This document shows, in pieces, positions 24,163 to 32,818 of a stretch of 49,363 bases of DNA. The notes below the pieces were generated by a model. It was not told the origin of the DNA and searched no databases. It saw nothing but the letters and a program-made list of their open reading frames with translations. The DNA is taken from contig JAEZQK010000052.1 in NCBI GenBank assembly GCA_023413135.1, positions 1 to 49,363 on the forward strand, in the 5' to 3' direction. Position 1 is the stretch's first letter. Each line of letters starts with the position of its first letter. This DNA is from Bacillota bacterium (GTDB lineage Bacteria; Bacillota; Clostridia; Christensenellales; Aristaeellaceae). The position numbers were made by a program, and so were the translations under genes.

Positions 24163-25512
24163 ATGTACGATTTGATTATTCTGGGCGGCGGCCCGGCAGG
24201 CTACCGCGCGGCCGAGCGGGCGGCCCATGAGGGTTTGAAAACGCTCCTGTTTGAAAAGCGGGCGCTAGGCGGCGTATGCCTGAACGAAGGCTGCATCCCA
24301 TCCAAAACGCTGCAGTATTCGGCCAAGCTGTATGATTCCATGAAGGGCGGTTCAGCCAAGTACGGCGTAACGGCTGAAAACGCGGTCCTTGACCACGCGG
24401 CGGTGGTGGCTCGGAAAAACAAGGTGGTCAAGCAATTGACCGGCGGGATTGCCATGCAATTGAAAGCCGGCGGCGTAACCGTTTTACAGGAAGAGGCCGA
24501 AATAGTAGGGCGGACGGAAGGCGGGTATAACATCTTGGCCGCGGGCAAGGAATACAAGGCCGCGCGGCTGCTGATCGCCACGGGCTCCACGCCCGCGCTG
24601 CCGCCCATTGAAGGCCTGAAGGAAGCCATCGCCTCGGGCTTTGCGCTCACAAGCCGAGAAATGCTGGACTTGACCCAGGTGCCCCGCTCGCTGGTGGTAG
24701 TGGGCGGCGGCGTGATCGGCCTGGAGATGGCAAGCTATTTTTGCTCCGCCGGCAGCGACGTGACGGTGGTGGAAATGCTGGAAACCATCGGCGGGCCTAT
24801 CGAAGGGGAGATTGCGATGCTGCTTAAAAAGGCGTACGAGAAAAAGGGCGTGAAATTCCTACTGGGCGCATCGGCGGCAAAGTTCGCACCCGGCGAAGTG
24901 ACGGTCAAAAAGGGCGAAACCATCACCCTTGCGTGTGAAAAGGCGCTGGTATGCATAGGCCGCCGGCCCTTGCTGCCCAAGGGGGTGGAAAAGATCGGCC
25001 TGGAGCTTGCCCGCGGCGCAGCCAAGACGGATGAGCACATGCAGACAAGCGCCTTAAGCGTTTACGCAGCGGGCGATGTAAATGGAAAGAGCATGCTGGC
25101 GCATACGGCTTACCGCGAGGCGGAGGTGGCCGTCAACCACATGGCGGGGAAAAAGGACGCAATGGACTATTCGGCCATTCCGGCCGTGATCTATACCAAC
25201 CCCGAGGTCGCCTGCTGCGGCGAGACGCTTGAAACGGCAAAAGCCAAGGGCATCGACGCGATAGAAAAGAAAGTGCCGCTCAGCTATTCGGGCCGTTACC
25301 TGGCCGAAAACGAGGGCGGCGAGGGGCTTTTCAAAATGGTGCTGGAAAAGACGGGAAAGGTTCTTGGCGTTTCCATCATCGGCAACCCCGCCAGCGAAAT
25401 CATCTTCGGTGTGTCGCTTATGCTAAACCGCGAACTGCGCGTATCGGATGTTCAGCGCATCGTGTTCCCCCATCCCACCGTCAGCGAAATATTCAGAGAA
25501 ACGATATTTTAG
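24163..25512 (+). CDS. Dihydrolipoyl dehydrogenase (E3)
   Basis: 449 residues. A FAD/NAD-dependent flavoprotein that reoxidises the E2 lipoyl group. The FAD site is ILGGGPAGYRAAE; the redox disulfide is C39 and C44 in GGVCLNEGCIPSK; the NAD Rossmann is VVVGGGVIGLEMA; the second FAD motif is VYAAGDVNGKSMLAH; the C-terminal interface has HPTVSE with the catalytic His-Glu. ATG at 24163 has ggagg 5 bases upstream. It follows E2 by 14 bases and precedes E1 by 10. Confidence 0.95.
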   Translation: MYDLIILGGGPAGYRAAERAAHEGLKTLLFEKRALGGVCLNEGCIPSKTLQYSAKLYDSMKGGSAKYGVTAENAVLDHAAVVARKNKVVKQLTGGIAMQLKAGGVTVLQEEAEIVGRTEGGYNILAAGKEYKAARLLIATGSTPALPPIEGLKEAIASGFALTSREMLDLTQVPRSLVVVGGGVIGLEMASYFCSAGSDVTVVEMLETIGGPIEGEIAMLLKKAYEKKGVKFLLGASAAKFAPGEVTVKKGETITLACEKALVCIGRRPLLPKGVEKIGLELARGAAKTDEHMQTSALSVYAAGDVNGKSMLAHTAYREAEVAVNHMAGKKDAMDYSAIPAVIYTNPEVACCGETLETAKAKGIDAIEKKVPLSYSGRYLAENEGGEGLFKMVLEKTGKVLGVSIIGNPASEIIFGVSLMLNRELRVSDVQRIVFPHPTVSEIFRETIF

Positions 25513-25522
25513 GAGGTGCCCC

Positions 25523-27988
25523 ATGCCGCAAAGCCAATTTATCAATCCCGCATCCGTACGGTCAAAGGGAGAACTGAAGCTTCCGAAGATTCCTCTCAAC
25601 GTGTACAGCAAAACCATGAAGGATGAGCAGGGAAGCTTTTCCAAAGAAGAACTGGTAAATATATTCCACGATATGCAGGTCATCCGCGAATTTGAAACGA
25701 TGCTCTATTCCGTGCGCACGACCAAGCAATACAACGGCGTAGACTACGTGTATACCGGCCCCGCCCACCTGTACACCGGCCAGGAAGCGGCGGCCGTGGG
25801 CATGGCGTATACGCTGGATTTGAACGACGCCATCTTCGGCTCCCACCGGAGCCACGGCGAAGTCCTGGCCCGCGGGTACAGTGCCATCCGGCAGTTGAGC
25901 GATGCGGCGCTGACCTCGATCATGCAAAGCTTCAACGGCGGCAAAACGCTTGCAGCCATTGAAAAGCGTACGGGCAGCAATGTAAAGCATATGGCACAGG
26001 ACTTTTTGCTTTACGGCTTTATGGCGGAGCTTTTTGGCCGGGAAAACGGGTTCACCAAAGGCCTGGGCAACTCCATGCACGTGTTTTTCACGCCGTTTGG
26101 GATTTATCCAAACAACGCCATCGTTGGCGGCAGTGCGGGCATCACGGTCGGCGCGGCGCTGTACAAGAAAATCATGCGGGAAAAGGGCATCGTCGTCTGC
26201 AACATCGGCGATGGCTCCCTGGGCTGCGGCCCCGTGTGGGAGGCCATGAGCTACGCCTCCATGGACCAGTACGTAAAGCTGTGGGATGACGCGCACAAGG
26301 GCGGCCTGAAGCTTGTATTCAACGTGTTCAACAACGGCTACGGCATGGGCGGGCAGACCGACGGCGAAACGATGGCCTATGGGATCCTCGCCCGGGTGGG
26401 CGCAGGCATCAACCCCGATGCGATGCACGCCGAACGCGTGGATGGCTATAACCCACTGGCCGTGATCGATGCCTACAGGCGCAAGCGCAAGATCCTGGAA
26501 AGCGGGCGTGGCCCGGTACTGCTGGATGTGGTAACGTACCGCTATGCCGGCCATTCGGCCACCGACGCCTCCAGCTACCGCACCCGTGAGGAGATAGAGG
26601 CCTGGCAGGGTGTGGACTCCATCAAAGCCTACCGTGCCGAGCTTTTGCAGTGCGGCGTTGCCACGGAGACGGAGCTTGCAAAAATTGAGCAGGACATCAA
26701 GGACGATATTACGCAGATCATGAAGATCGCCATCGAACCCGATGTTTCGCCGCGACTTGATCTAAAGAAAGATCCCGATGCCATACGCGGTTTCATGCTC
26801 TCCAATGAGCGCATCGAAAAGCGCGGGGAAGGCACGCCCGAGGTGCTGATTCCCCTTTCGGAAAACAGCCGCGTGAAAAAGATCGCGCAAAAAGAGCGCT
26901 TTGCCTATGACAAGGATGGAAACCCGGTCAGCAAGCTCAAGCAGTTCACCGTCCGCGATGCGCTGTTTGAAGCCATCATCGAAAAATTCTACCAGGACCC
27001 CACTTTGATCGCCTTCGGCGAGGACAACCGCGACTGGGGCGGTGCGTTCGGCGTATACGGCGGGCTGACCGAGTCGCTGCCGTACCACCGGTTCTTCAAT
27101 TCCCCCATTAGTGAAAGCACCATCGTTTCCAGCGCCGTGGGCTACGCACTGATGGGCGGCCGCGCGATCCCCGAGCTGATGTACTGCGACTTTTTAGGCC
27201 GTGCGGGCGACGAGGTGTTCAACCAGCTTGCCAAGTGGCAGGCCATGAGCGCCGGTGCGCTGAAAGTGCCGGTGGTACTCCGTGTGTCCGTGGGCAGCAA
27301 GTATGGCGCGCAGCACGCCCAGGACTGGACGAGCCTGGTCAGCCATATTCCGGGGCTGAAGGTTTGCTTCCCCGTTACGCCCTATGACGCAAAAGGCCTG
27401 ATGAATGCGGCCCTTGCGGGCAGCGATCCCGTGGTGTTCTTTGAAAGCCAGAAGCTCTACGACATGGGCGAGCAGTTCCATGTAGGCGGCGTGCCCGAAG
27501 GCTATTATGAGATCCCCATCGGCGAGCCGGATGTAAAGCGCGAAGGGTCGAATTTGACGATCCTCTCCGTGGGTGCGGCACTGTATGTAGCCATCGACGC
27601 GGCCAAGCAGTTGGAAGCCTACGGCGTTGCGGCGGAAGTTATCGACGCCCGCAGCCTGGTGCCCTTCAACTATGAAAAGGTCGTGGAGTCGGTAAAAAAG
27701 ACGGGGCGAATCGCACTTATATCCGACGCGTGCGAGCGCGGCAGCCATCTGAACGACTTCGCACGCAACATTACAGAATTCTGCTTCGGGTATCTGGACG
27801 CGCCGCCCGTGGTGGTGGGCGCTTCCAACGCCATCAGCCCTTGCCCCGAGCTGGAGCAGTACTACTATCCGCAGGCAAGCTGGCTGCTGTCGGCCATCCA
27901 TGAAAAACTCCTGCCCCTTCCCGGCTATGTTTCCGAGTTCAATTACCAGACGCTGGAAAAGATGCGCCGGGAGAAGTTGGGCATGTAA
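25523..27988 (+). CDS. Fused E1 alpha-beta of a TPP-dependent 2-oxo-acid/acyloin dehydrogenase
   Basis: 821 residues carrying both E1 subunits on one chain. The alpha part (about 45-450) has the TPP motif GDG at 229-231 and NN at 270-271; the spacing of about 40 residues is longer than usual, because of an insert around MDQYVKLWDDAHKGG. The beta part (from about 475) starts FTVRDALFEAIIEKF and includes AFGEDNRDWGG and the C-terminal transketolase domain with VIDARSLVPFN. E1 decarboxylates a 2-oxo acid, or cleaves an acyloin as in acetoin dehydrogenase, and hands the acyl group to E2. A strong aggaggt site precedes the ATG. Substrate unknown; context suggests one linked to deoxysugar breakdown. 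Confidence 0.88.
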   Translation: MPQSQFINPASVRSKGELKLPKIPLNVYSKTMKDEQGSFSKEELVNIFHDMQVIREFETMLYSVRTTKQYNGVDYVYTGPAHLYTGQEAAAVGMAYTLDLNDAIFGSHRSHGEVLARGYSAIRQLSDAALTSIMQSFNGGKTLAAIEKRTGSNVKHMAQDFLLYGFMAELFGRENGFTKGLGNSMHVFFTPFGIYPNNAIVGGSAGITVGAALYKKIMREKGIVVCNIGDGSLGCGPVWEAMSYASMDQYVKLWDDAHKGGLKLVFNVFNNGYGMGGQTDGETMAYGILARVGAGINPDAMHAERVDGYNPLAVIDAYRRKRKILESGRGPVLLDVVTYRYAGHSATDASSYRTREEIEAWQGVDSIKAYRAELLQCGVATETELAKIEQDIKDDITQIMKIAIEPDVSPRLDLKKDPDAIRGFMLSNERIEKRGEGTPEVLIPLSENSRVKKIAQKERFAYDKDGNPVSKLKQFTVRDALFEAIIEKFYQDPTLIAFGEDNRDWGGAFGVYGGLTESLPYHRFFNSPISESTIVSSAVGYALMGGRAIPELMYCDFLGRAGDEVFNQLAKWQAMSAGALKVPVVLRVSVGSKYGAQHAQDWTSLVSHIPGLKVCFPVTPYDAKGLMNAALAGSDPVVFFESQKLYDMGEQFHVGGVPEGYYEIPIGEPDVKREGSNLTILSVGAALYVAIDAAKQLEAYGVAAEVIDARSLVPFNYEKVVESVKKTGRIALISDACERGSHLNDFARNITEFCFGYLDAPPVVVGASNAISPCPELEQYYYPQASWLLSAIHEKLLPLPGYVSEFNYQTLEKMRREKLGM

Positions 27989-28027
27989 TGCACAGGCGAT
28001 AAACGTAAATATTGGAGGAAGAAGCTG

Positions 28028-29980
28028 ATGCAGGAAAATATGCAGCGGCTGGTGGAACTGTCCCGCCGCTATGGCCAAGACGGGCGCTATGTACTGGCGG
28101 GCGGTGGAAATACGTCCTATAAGGCGGACGGCGTACTGCACGTAAAGGCGTCGGGCACGCGGCTGTCCACCATTAACGAAAGCGGCTTTGTGAAAATGGA
28201 TATGCAAAAGCTGCACGATATGCTCTCAAGATCATACCCAAATGATGATAAGCTGCGCGAGCAGGTCGCCCTTCGCGACATGATGGACGCATGCCTGCCT
28301 GGGGAGACCATGCGTCCCAGCGTGGAATGCATGCTGCACGCGCTGTTCCCCCATGCTTTTGTTCTGCATCTGCACCCGGCGCTGGTCAATGGCCTGACCT
28401 GCGGCAACAGCGGCGAGGCAGCCTGCGCAAGGCTTTTCGGGGACCAAGCGGTGTGGATTCCCCTGACAAAGCCGGGGTACACCCTAGCCAAATCTTGCCA
28501 CGAGGTGTTTATTGCATACCGGAAAAAGCATGGCAGGGTGCCGGACCTGTTGTTTATGCAAAACCATGGGGTGATCGTCGCGTCCGACACGGCGGCGGGG
28601 CTGGATACGCTGATGGACAAGGTGATGGAAGCCATCGGCCATGAAGCCGGCGCGGAACCAGATCTTCACCCGCTGCCGGCACCGGAGGCGGCCCTCGCGC
28701 TTGCACCCGCGCTGCGCATGCTGTATGAAAAGGCAAAGGGCAGCGGCTGCGCCGTATTCCACGCAAGCCCCACGGTGAATGACTTTGTAAAGGACGACTC
28801 GTCGCTTTTAAAAATTGCTCGGCCCTTTACGCCGGACCAGATCGTATACTGCAAAGCTGCGCTGCTTATCCTGGATGATAAAAGCGACATCGCAGCCTGC
28901 TTTGACGATTTTGTCTTAAAGCACGGCTATCCCCCGAAAATTGCAGTTCTCAAAGGCGCGGGTGTGTTTGCACTGGGAAGCGGCAAAGCGGAAGCGGACA
29001 CCTCCCTTTCGCTGTTCCTGGACGCGGTGAAGATCGCCTGGTACGCGGGCTTTTTCGGCGGCTGCCTGCCGCTCACCGAAGAATTTGCGGAATTCATTCT
29101 GCAATGGGAAGTGGAAAACTACCGGCAAAAGGTTGCCTTTCAAGCGGGCGCGGCAAAGCGCATGGAGGGCAGGATCTGCATCGTAACCGGCGCGGCTCAG
29201 GGCTTTGGCGAGGGGATCGCCCGGGCCATCGCGGCGCAGGGCGGCTATGTGGTCGTGGCGGACATGAACGCAAAAGGCGCCGCCGCTGTGGCGGAATCGC
29301 TGTGCGCAGCACACGGCGCGGGCACGGCCATCAGTACTGCTGTCAACGTGGCGGACGAAGCGTCGGTGAAGGCCATGGCGGAATGCGCCGTCTTGCATTA
29401 CGGCGGGCTGGACGTGATGGTGTCCTGCGCCGGTATATTGATCGCCGGGGGGCTGGAGGCGATGAGCCTGGAGCATTTTCAAAAGGTGACGGCGGTGAAC
29501 TACACGGGCTATTACCTGTGCGTAAAATACGCTGCCGCCGTGATGAAGATCCAGCGCCGTTATGCGCCCGGCCATATGGCGGATATCATTGAGATCAATT
29601 CCAAAAGCGGGCTGGAGGGCAGCAAAGCGAACTTTGCCTATGCCGGCAGCAAATTCGGCGGCATCGGCCTTACCCAGAGCTTTGCGCTGGAGCTTGCGCC
29701 CTTTGGCATCAAAGTGAATGCCATCTGCCCCGGCAACCTGCTGGACGGACCGCTTTGGAGCGACCCGGAGAAGGGCTTGTTCCGGCAGTACCTGGAAGTG
29801 GGAAAGGTGCCCGGCGCCAAGACGGTGGAGGATGTGCGAAGCTTCTATGAGTCAAAGGTACCACTGGGCCGCGGATGCACCGTGGAGGATATGGCGCGGG
29901 CCGTATTCTACCTGGTGGAGCAGCAATACGAAACCGGCCAGGCACTGCCCGTTACAGGCGGGCAGGTCATGCTGAATTAA
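28028..29980 (+). CDS. Class II aldolase / short-chain dehydrogenase fusion (RhaEW-like)
   Basis: 650 residues in two catalytic units. Residues 1 to about 350 form a class II (zinc) aldolase domain with the phosphate-binding GGGNTS at 25-30 and zinc histidines in VLHLHPALVNGL and the later MQNHGVIVA. Residues from about 379 form an SDR domain with TGAAQGFGEG, the catalytic Ser in EINSKSG and Y538-xxx-K542 in YAGSKFGG. The layout is that of the bifunctional rhamnulose-1-phosphate aldolase/lactaldehyde dehydrogenase of Bacillus and others, which gives DHAP and converts L-lactaldehyde. The SDR half also resembles sorbitol-6-phosphate dehydrogenases, so its substrate is uncertain. GGAGG lies 9 bases before the ATG. 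Confidence 0.88.
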   Translation: MQENMQRLVELSRRYGQDGRYVLAGGGNTSYKADGVLHVKASGTRLSTINESGFVKMDMQKLHDMLSRSYPNDDKLREQVALRDMMDACLPGETMRPSVECMLHALFPHAFVLHLHPALVNGLTCGNSGEAACARLFGDQAVWIPLTKPGYTLAKSCHEVFIAYRKKHGRVPDLLFMQNHGVIVASDTAAGLDTLMDKVMEAIGHEAGAEPDLHPLPAPEAALALAPALRMLYEKAKGSGCAVFHASPTVNDFVKDDSSLLKIARPFTPDQIVYCKAALLILDDKSDIAACFDDFVLKHGYPPKIAVLKGAGVFALGSGKAEADTSLSLFLDAVKIAWYAGFFGGCLPLTEEFAEFILQWEVENYRQKVAFQAGAAKRMEGRICIVTGAAQGFGEGIARAIAAQGGYVVVADMNAKGAAAVAESLCAAHGAGTAISTAVNVADEASVKAMAECAVLHYGGLDVMVSCAGILIAGGLEAMSLEHFQKVTAVNYTGYYLCVKYAAAVMKIQRRYAPGHMADIIEINSKSGLEGSKANFAYAGSKFGGIGLTQSFALELAPFGIKVNAICPGNLLDGPLWSDPEKGLFRQYLEVGKVPGAKTVEDVRSFYESKVPLGRGCTVEDMARAVFYLVEQQYETGQALPVTGGQVMLN

Positions 29981-29999
29981 TTATGCGGGGGAACGCTTC

Positions 30000-31310
30000 A
30001 TGAGCGACCAGTTTACAAAAAATTCCGGACTTGATCCGCTGCTTAGGCCCATCAATGAGCCGTCCGCGGCGGCGCGGCTTGATCATCTTGCGCAGAACAT
30101 TGCGCGTATTGTAGCCGGGGAAGCGCCGCTGCCAGAAGTCACCCGCTATGTGAACAACCATATCCACACCACCTATTCCTTTTCCCCCTATTCACCAAGC
30201 GACGCGGCCTACCGCGCGTGGTCAAGCGGCCTTGCCACCGCCGGCATCATGGATCACGATTCGGTATCGGGCGCTATGGAGTTTATTGAGGCCGGAAAGC
30301 TGCTGGGCATCGGCGTTACGGTGGGGTTCGAGTGCCGCTGCCTGATGACGGGCACGTCCTATGATGGCCGCACGCTCAACAACCCAGACCAGCCGGGCGT
30401 TGCGTATGTGGCTTGTCACGGCATCCCCCACCAAAGCATTGGGGAGGCGGGCCGCTGGCTTGAACCCTACCGGCAAAAGCGCGGCGAGCGAAACCGGCGT
30501 ATGCTGGAGCGCCTGAACGAACTCTCCGGCGGCGGTGCGCTGGAAGTTGATTACGAACGGGACGTATTGCCGCTTTCCCGGGCGGAGGAGGGTGGCTCGG
30601 TAACGGAGCGGCACCTTCTATACGCGCTGGCCAATAAGGCCATTGCCCTGGCCGGGCGGGGCAAACCACTTCTTCAAATGCTTAAGGACCGGTTCGGCCT
30701 TGACGCTTCGGGAAAGGTCCGGGAAGCGCTGCTTAATGAAAGCGATCCGTTTTACGCGTACCGTCTGCTGGGGCTGCTCAAAAGCAGCCTTGTGGAAAAG
30801 TTTTATATCGGCGCGACGGAAGAATGCCCCCACATCCTGGATTTCCTTACTTTTGTCCAATCAATCGGCGCGGTTGCGGCTTATGCGTACCTGGGGGATG
30901 TGGGCGAATCGGTCACGGGGGATAAGAAGACGCAGGCCTTTGAGGACGGCTTCCTGGATGATCTGATCCCCTGGCTGAAGGCAGCCGGCTTTACTTCTGT
31001 TACGTACATGCCAACGCGCAACAGTTTGCGGCAGCTTGAGCGCCTCATGCGGCTGTGTGAGGAAAACGGGCTGTTCCAAATCTCGGGTGAGGATATCAAT
31101 ACTCCCTTCCAGCCGTTTGTGTGCCAGCATCTCATGCGCCCCGAATTCAGCCATCTTATTGAATCCGCCTGGGCGTTGATCGGCCACGAGAAGGCCGCCA
31201 CCAAACGCTTGGACGGGGGGATGTTCTCCGAAAAGACTGTTGCCGCGCATCCAGCGCTGGATGAAAGGATCGCGCATTTCGCCGCCATCGGCAAGGACAG
31301 GAAAGGGTGA
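30000..31310 (+). CDS. PHP-domain protein (predicted metal-dependent phosphoesterase)
   Basis: 436 residues. The PHP signature is seen as H54-I-H56 in YVNNHIHTTYSFS and D85-H86-D87 in GIMDHDSVSG, then GFECR; these bind metal ions in PHP phosphoesterases. Later landmarks are SGEDINTPFQPF and a KAATKRLDGG tail. It lies 19 bases after the aldolase/SDR gene and 5 before the SorE-like gene. A role as a sugar-phosphate phosphatase in the same pathway is plausible but not shown by the sequence. Confidence 0.85.
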   Translation: MSDQFTKNSGLDPLLRPINEPSAAARLDHLAQNIARIVAGEAPLPEVTRYVNNHIHTTYSFSPYSPSDAAYRAWSSGLATAGIMDHDSVSGAMEFIEAGKLLGIGVTVGFECRCLMTGTSYDGRTLNNPDQPGVAYVACHGIPHQSIGEAGRWLEPYRQKRGERNRRMLERLNELSGGGALEVDYERDVLPLSRAEEGGSVTERHLLYALANKAIALAGRGKPLLQMLKDRFGLDASGKVREALLNESDPFYAYRLLGLLKSSLVEKFYIGATEECPHILDFLTFVQSIGAVAAYAYLGDVGESVTGDKKTQAFEDGFLDDLIPWLKAAGFTSVTYMPTRNSLRQLERLMRLCEENGLFQISGEDINTPFQPFVCQHLMRPEFSHLIESAWALIGHEKAATKRLDGGMFSEKTVAAHPALDERIAHFAAIGKDRKG

Positions 31311-31315
31311 AATCG

Positions 31316-32596
31316 ATGCAAACCACTGCTTTGCGGCTTTACGGAAAACAGGATCTGCGGCTGGAGACGTTCAATATGCCGCCGATCAAAGACGATGAAA
31401 TTCTGGTGAAAATTATTTCGGACAGCATCTGCATGTCCAGCTACAAAGCCTCCATGCAGGGCGAAGACCACAAGCGCGTGCCAAACGACGTTGCGCTCAG
31501 CCCCGTGATACTGGGCCATGAATTCTGCGCCGAAATCGTGCAAATAGGCGGGAAATGGGCCGGGCAGTATAAACCTGGGCAGCGCGTTTCGCTCCAGCCC
31601 GCCCTCAAGGGCACGTACGACGCCGCGGGGTACACCTTTCCAAATCTTGGCGGTAACGCCACGTACGGCATCATCCCGGCTGTGTACATCGAGCAGGGAA
31701 ACCTGCTGCCTTACGATGGCGAGGCGTTCTTCTCAGGTTCGCTGGCGGAGCCGCTGTCCTGTGTCATTGGCGCGGTGCACGCGTGCTACCACACCACACA
31801 AGGCGAGTATATACATGACATGGACATAGCGGAGGGCGGATATGCGGCCATATTGGCCGGTGTGGGGCCGATGGGCCTGGCCCTGATCGACTATATGATC
31901 CACCGTACGCGCCACAGCAAAAAGCTTGTAGTCACCGATATTGATGAGCGGCGGCTTAACCGCGCGGCGAGCATCCTTTCCCCCAAGGAGGCCGCAAAGA
32001 ACGGCGTGGAACTGGTTTACCTCAACACAGCGAATATCGCCGACCCGGTTGCGGAATTGAAAAACCTTTCGGATGGGAAAGGATATGACGAAGTATTCAT
32101 TTTCGCGCCGGTGCCCGCCGTAGTGGAGCATGGCGACGCGATCTTAGCCTATGACGGTTGCCTGAATTTCTTCGCGGGGCCGACGAATCCTATGTTTTCA
32201 GCGAAATTCAACTTTTACAACGTGCACTACAGCGCAACGCACGTGGTAGGCACCTCAGGCGGAAATACCGACGATATGAGAGAGGCGCTGACACTGGCCG
32301 CAAAAGGGCTGACCACTCCCGCTATTTTGGTCACGCACATCGGCGGGCTTGACGCGGCGAAGGATACGACGCTGAATCTTCCGAATATTCCAGGGGGCAA
32401 GAAGCTGATTTACAACCACATTTCCCTGCCGCTGACCGCTATTGAGGATTTTGCGGAAAAGGGAAAAACCGACCCGCTCTTTGCGCATCTTGCCCAGTTG
32501 TGCGGCGAGACGGGCGGGCTGTGGAATGTAAAGGCGGAACAGTATCTGCTCAAAAATGCACCGGCCATCGATGCGGAGAAATATAGAGTGAAGTGA
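31316..32596 (+). CDS. Zinc-dependent dehydrogenase, L-sorbose-1-phosphate reductase (SorE) type
   Basis: 426 residues of the medium-chain dehydrogenase family. Catalytic zinc ligands C39 and G-H68-E69 (in ISDSICMSS and VILGHEF) are present; the four-Cys structural zinc lobe is absent. The NAD(P) site is ILAGVGPMGLALIDYM. Overall it matches SorE-type enzymes, which reduce ketose-1-phosphates to hexitol phosphates. ATG at 31316 starts 5 bases after the PHP stop with an AAAGGG site inside the upstream gene. Last gene of the rha operon. A decayed copy of its last 26 codons occurs at 43413-43498. Confidence 0.88.
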   Translation: MQTTALRLYGKQDLRLETFNMPPIKDDEILVKIISDSICMSSYKASMQGEDHKRVPNDVALSPVILGHEFCAEIVQIGGKWAGQYKPGQRVSLQPALKGTYDAAGYTFPNLGGNATYGIIPAVYIEQGNLLPYDGEAFFSGSLAEPLSCVIGAVHACYHTTQGEYIHDMDIAEGGYAAILAGVGPMGLALIDYMIHRTRHSKKLVVTDIDERRLNRAASILSPKEAAKNGVELVYLNTANIADPVAELKNLSDGKGYDEVFIFAPVPAVVEHGDAILAYDGCLNFFAGPTNPMFSAKFNFYNVHYSATHVVGTSGGNTDDMREALTLAAKGLTTPAILVTHIGGLDAAKDTTLNLPNIPGGKKLIYNHISLPLTAIEDFAEKGKTDPLFAHLAQLCGETGGLWNVKAEQYLLKNAPAIDAEKYRVK

Positions 32597-32653
32597 ATGG
32601 GCGGCTGTCTATCTGTATAGCGTTATCCATGGGAATCCAGATATCGGAACCGG

Positions 32654-32699
32654 GCCGCCGGATGCATCCGCATTGCAGATGTATCCGGCGGCTCTTTGC
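32654..32699 (+). terminator. Intrinsic terminator after the SorE-like gene
   Basis: A 15-bp stem at 32654-32668 and 32678-32692 (one G-U pair) with a 9-base loop, then tcttt. A sister copy at 43575-43618 shows base-pair-preserving substitutions. It probably also serves the convergent minus-strand genes. Confidence 0.9.
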
Positions 32700-32709
32700 T
32701 TCCCCTATT

Positions 32710-32799
32710 CTACCTTAGCCCCGTCCACCACAAAGCCGCGGGTATTATACACCAATTATCGACAATATACCCTGCCGTATTGGGATTGAGATAGTCCAT
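32710..32799 (-). CDS. Possible 29-residue small protein after the oxidoreductase gene
   Basis: An ATG 19 bases after the stop of the 32819-33790 gene opens a 29-codon frame, beginning MDYLNPNTAGYIVDNW and ending in a TAG at 32712-32710. A weak agga site precedes it. It is rich in Trp and hydrophobic residues. No homologue is recognised and chance cannot be excluded. The rest of 32597-32818 is terminator and unassigned sequence. Confidence 0.2.
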   Translation of the reverse strand: MDYLNPNTAGYIVDNWCIIPAALWWTGLR

Positions 32800-32818
32800 C
32801 GGTCCTATTTGGAAAACC

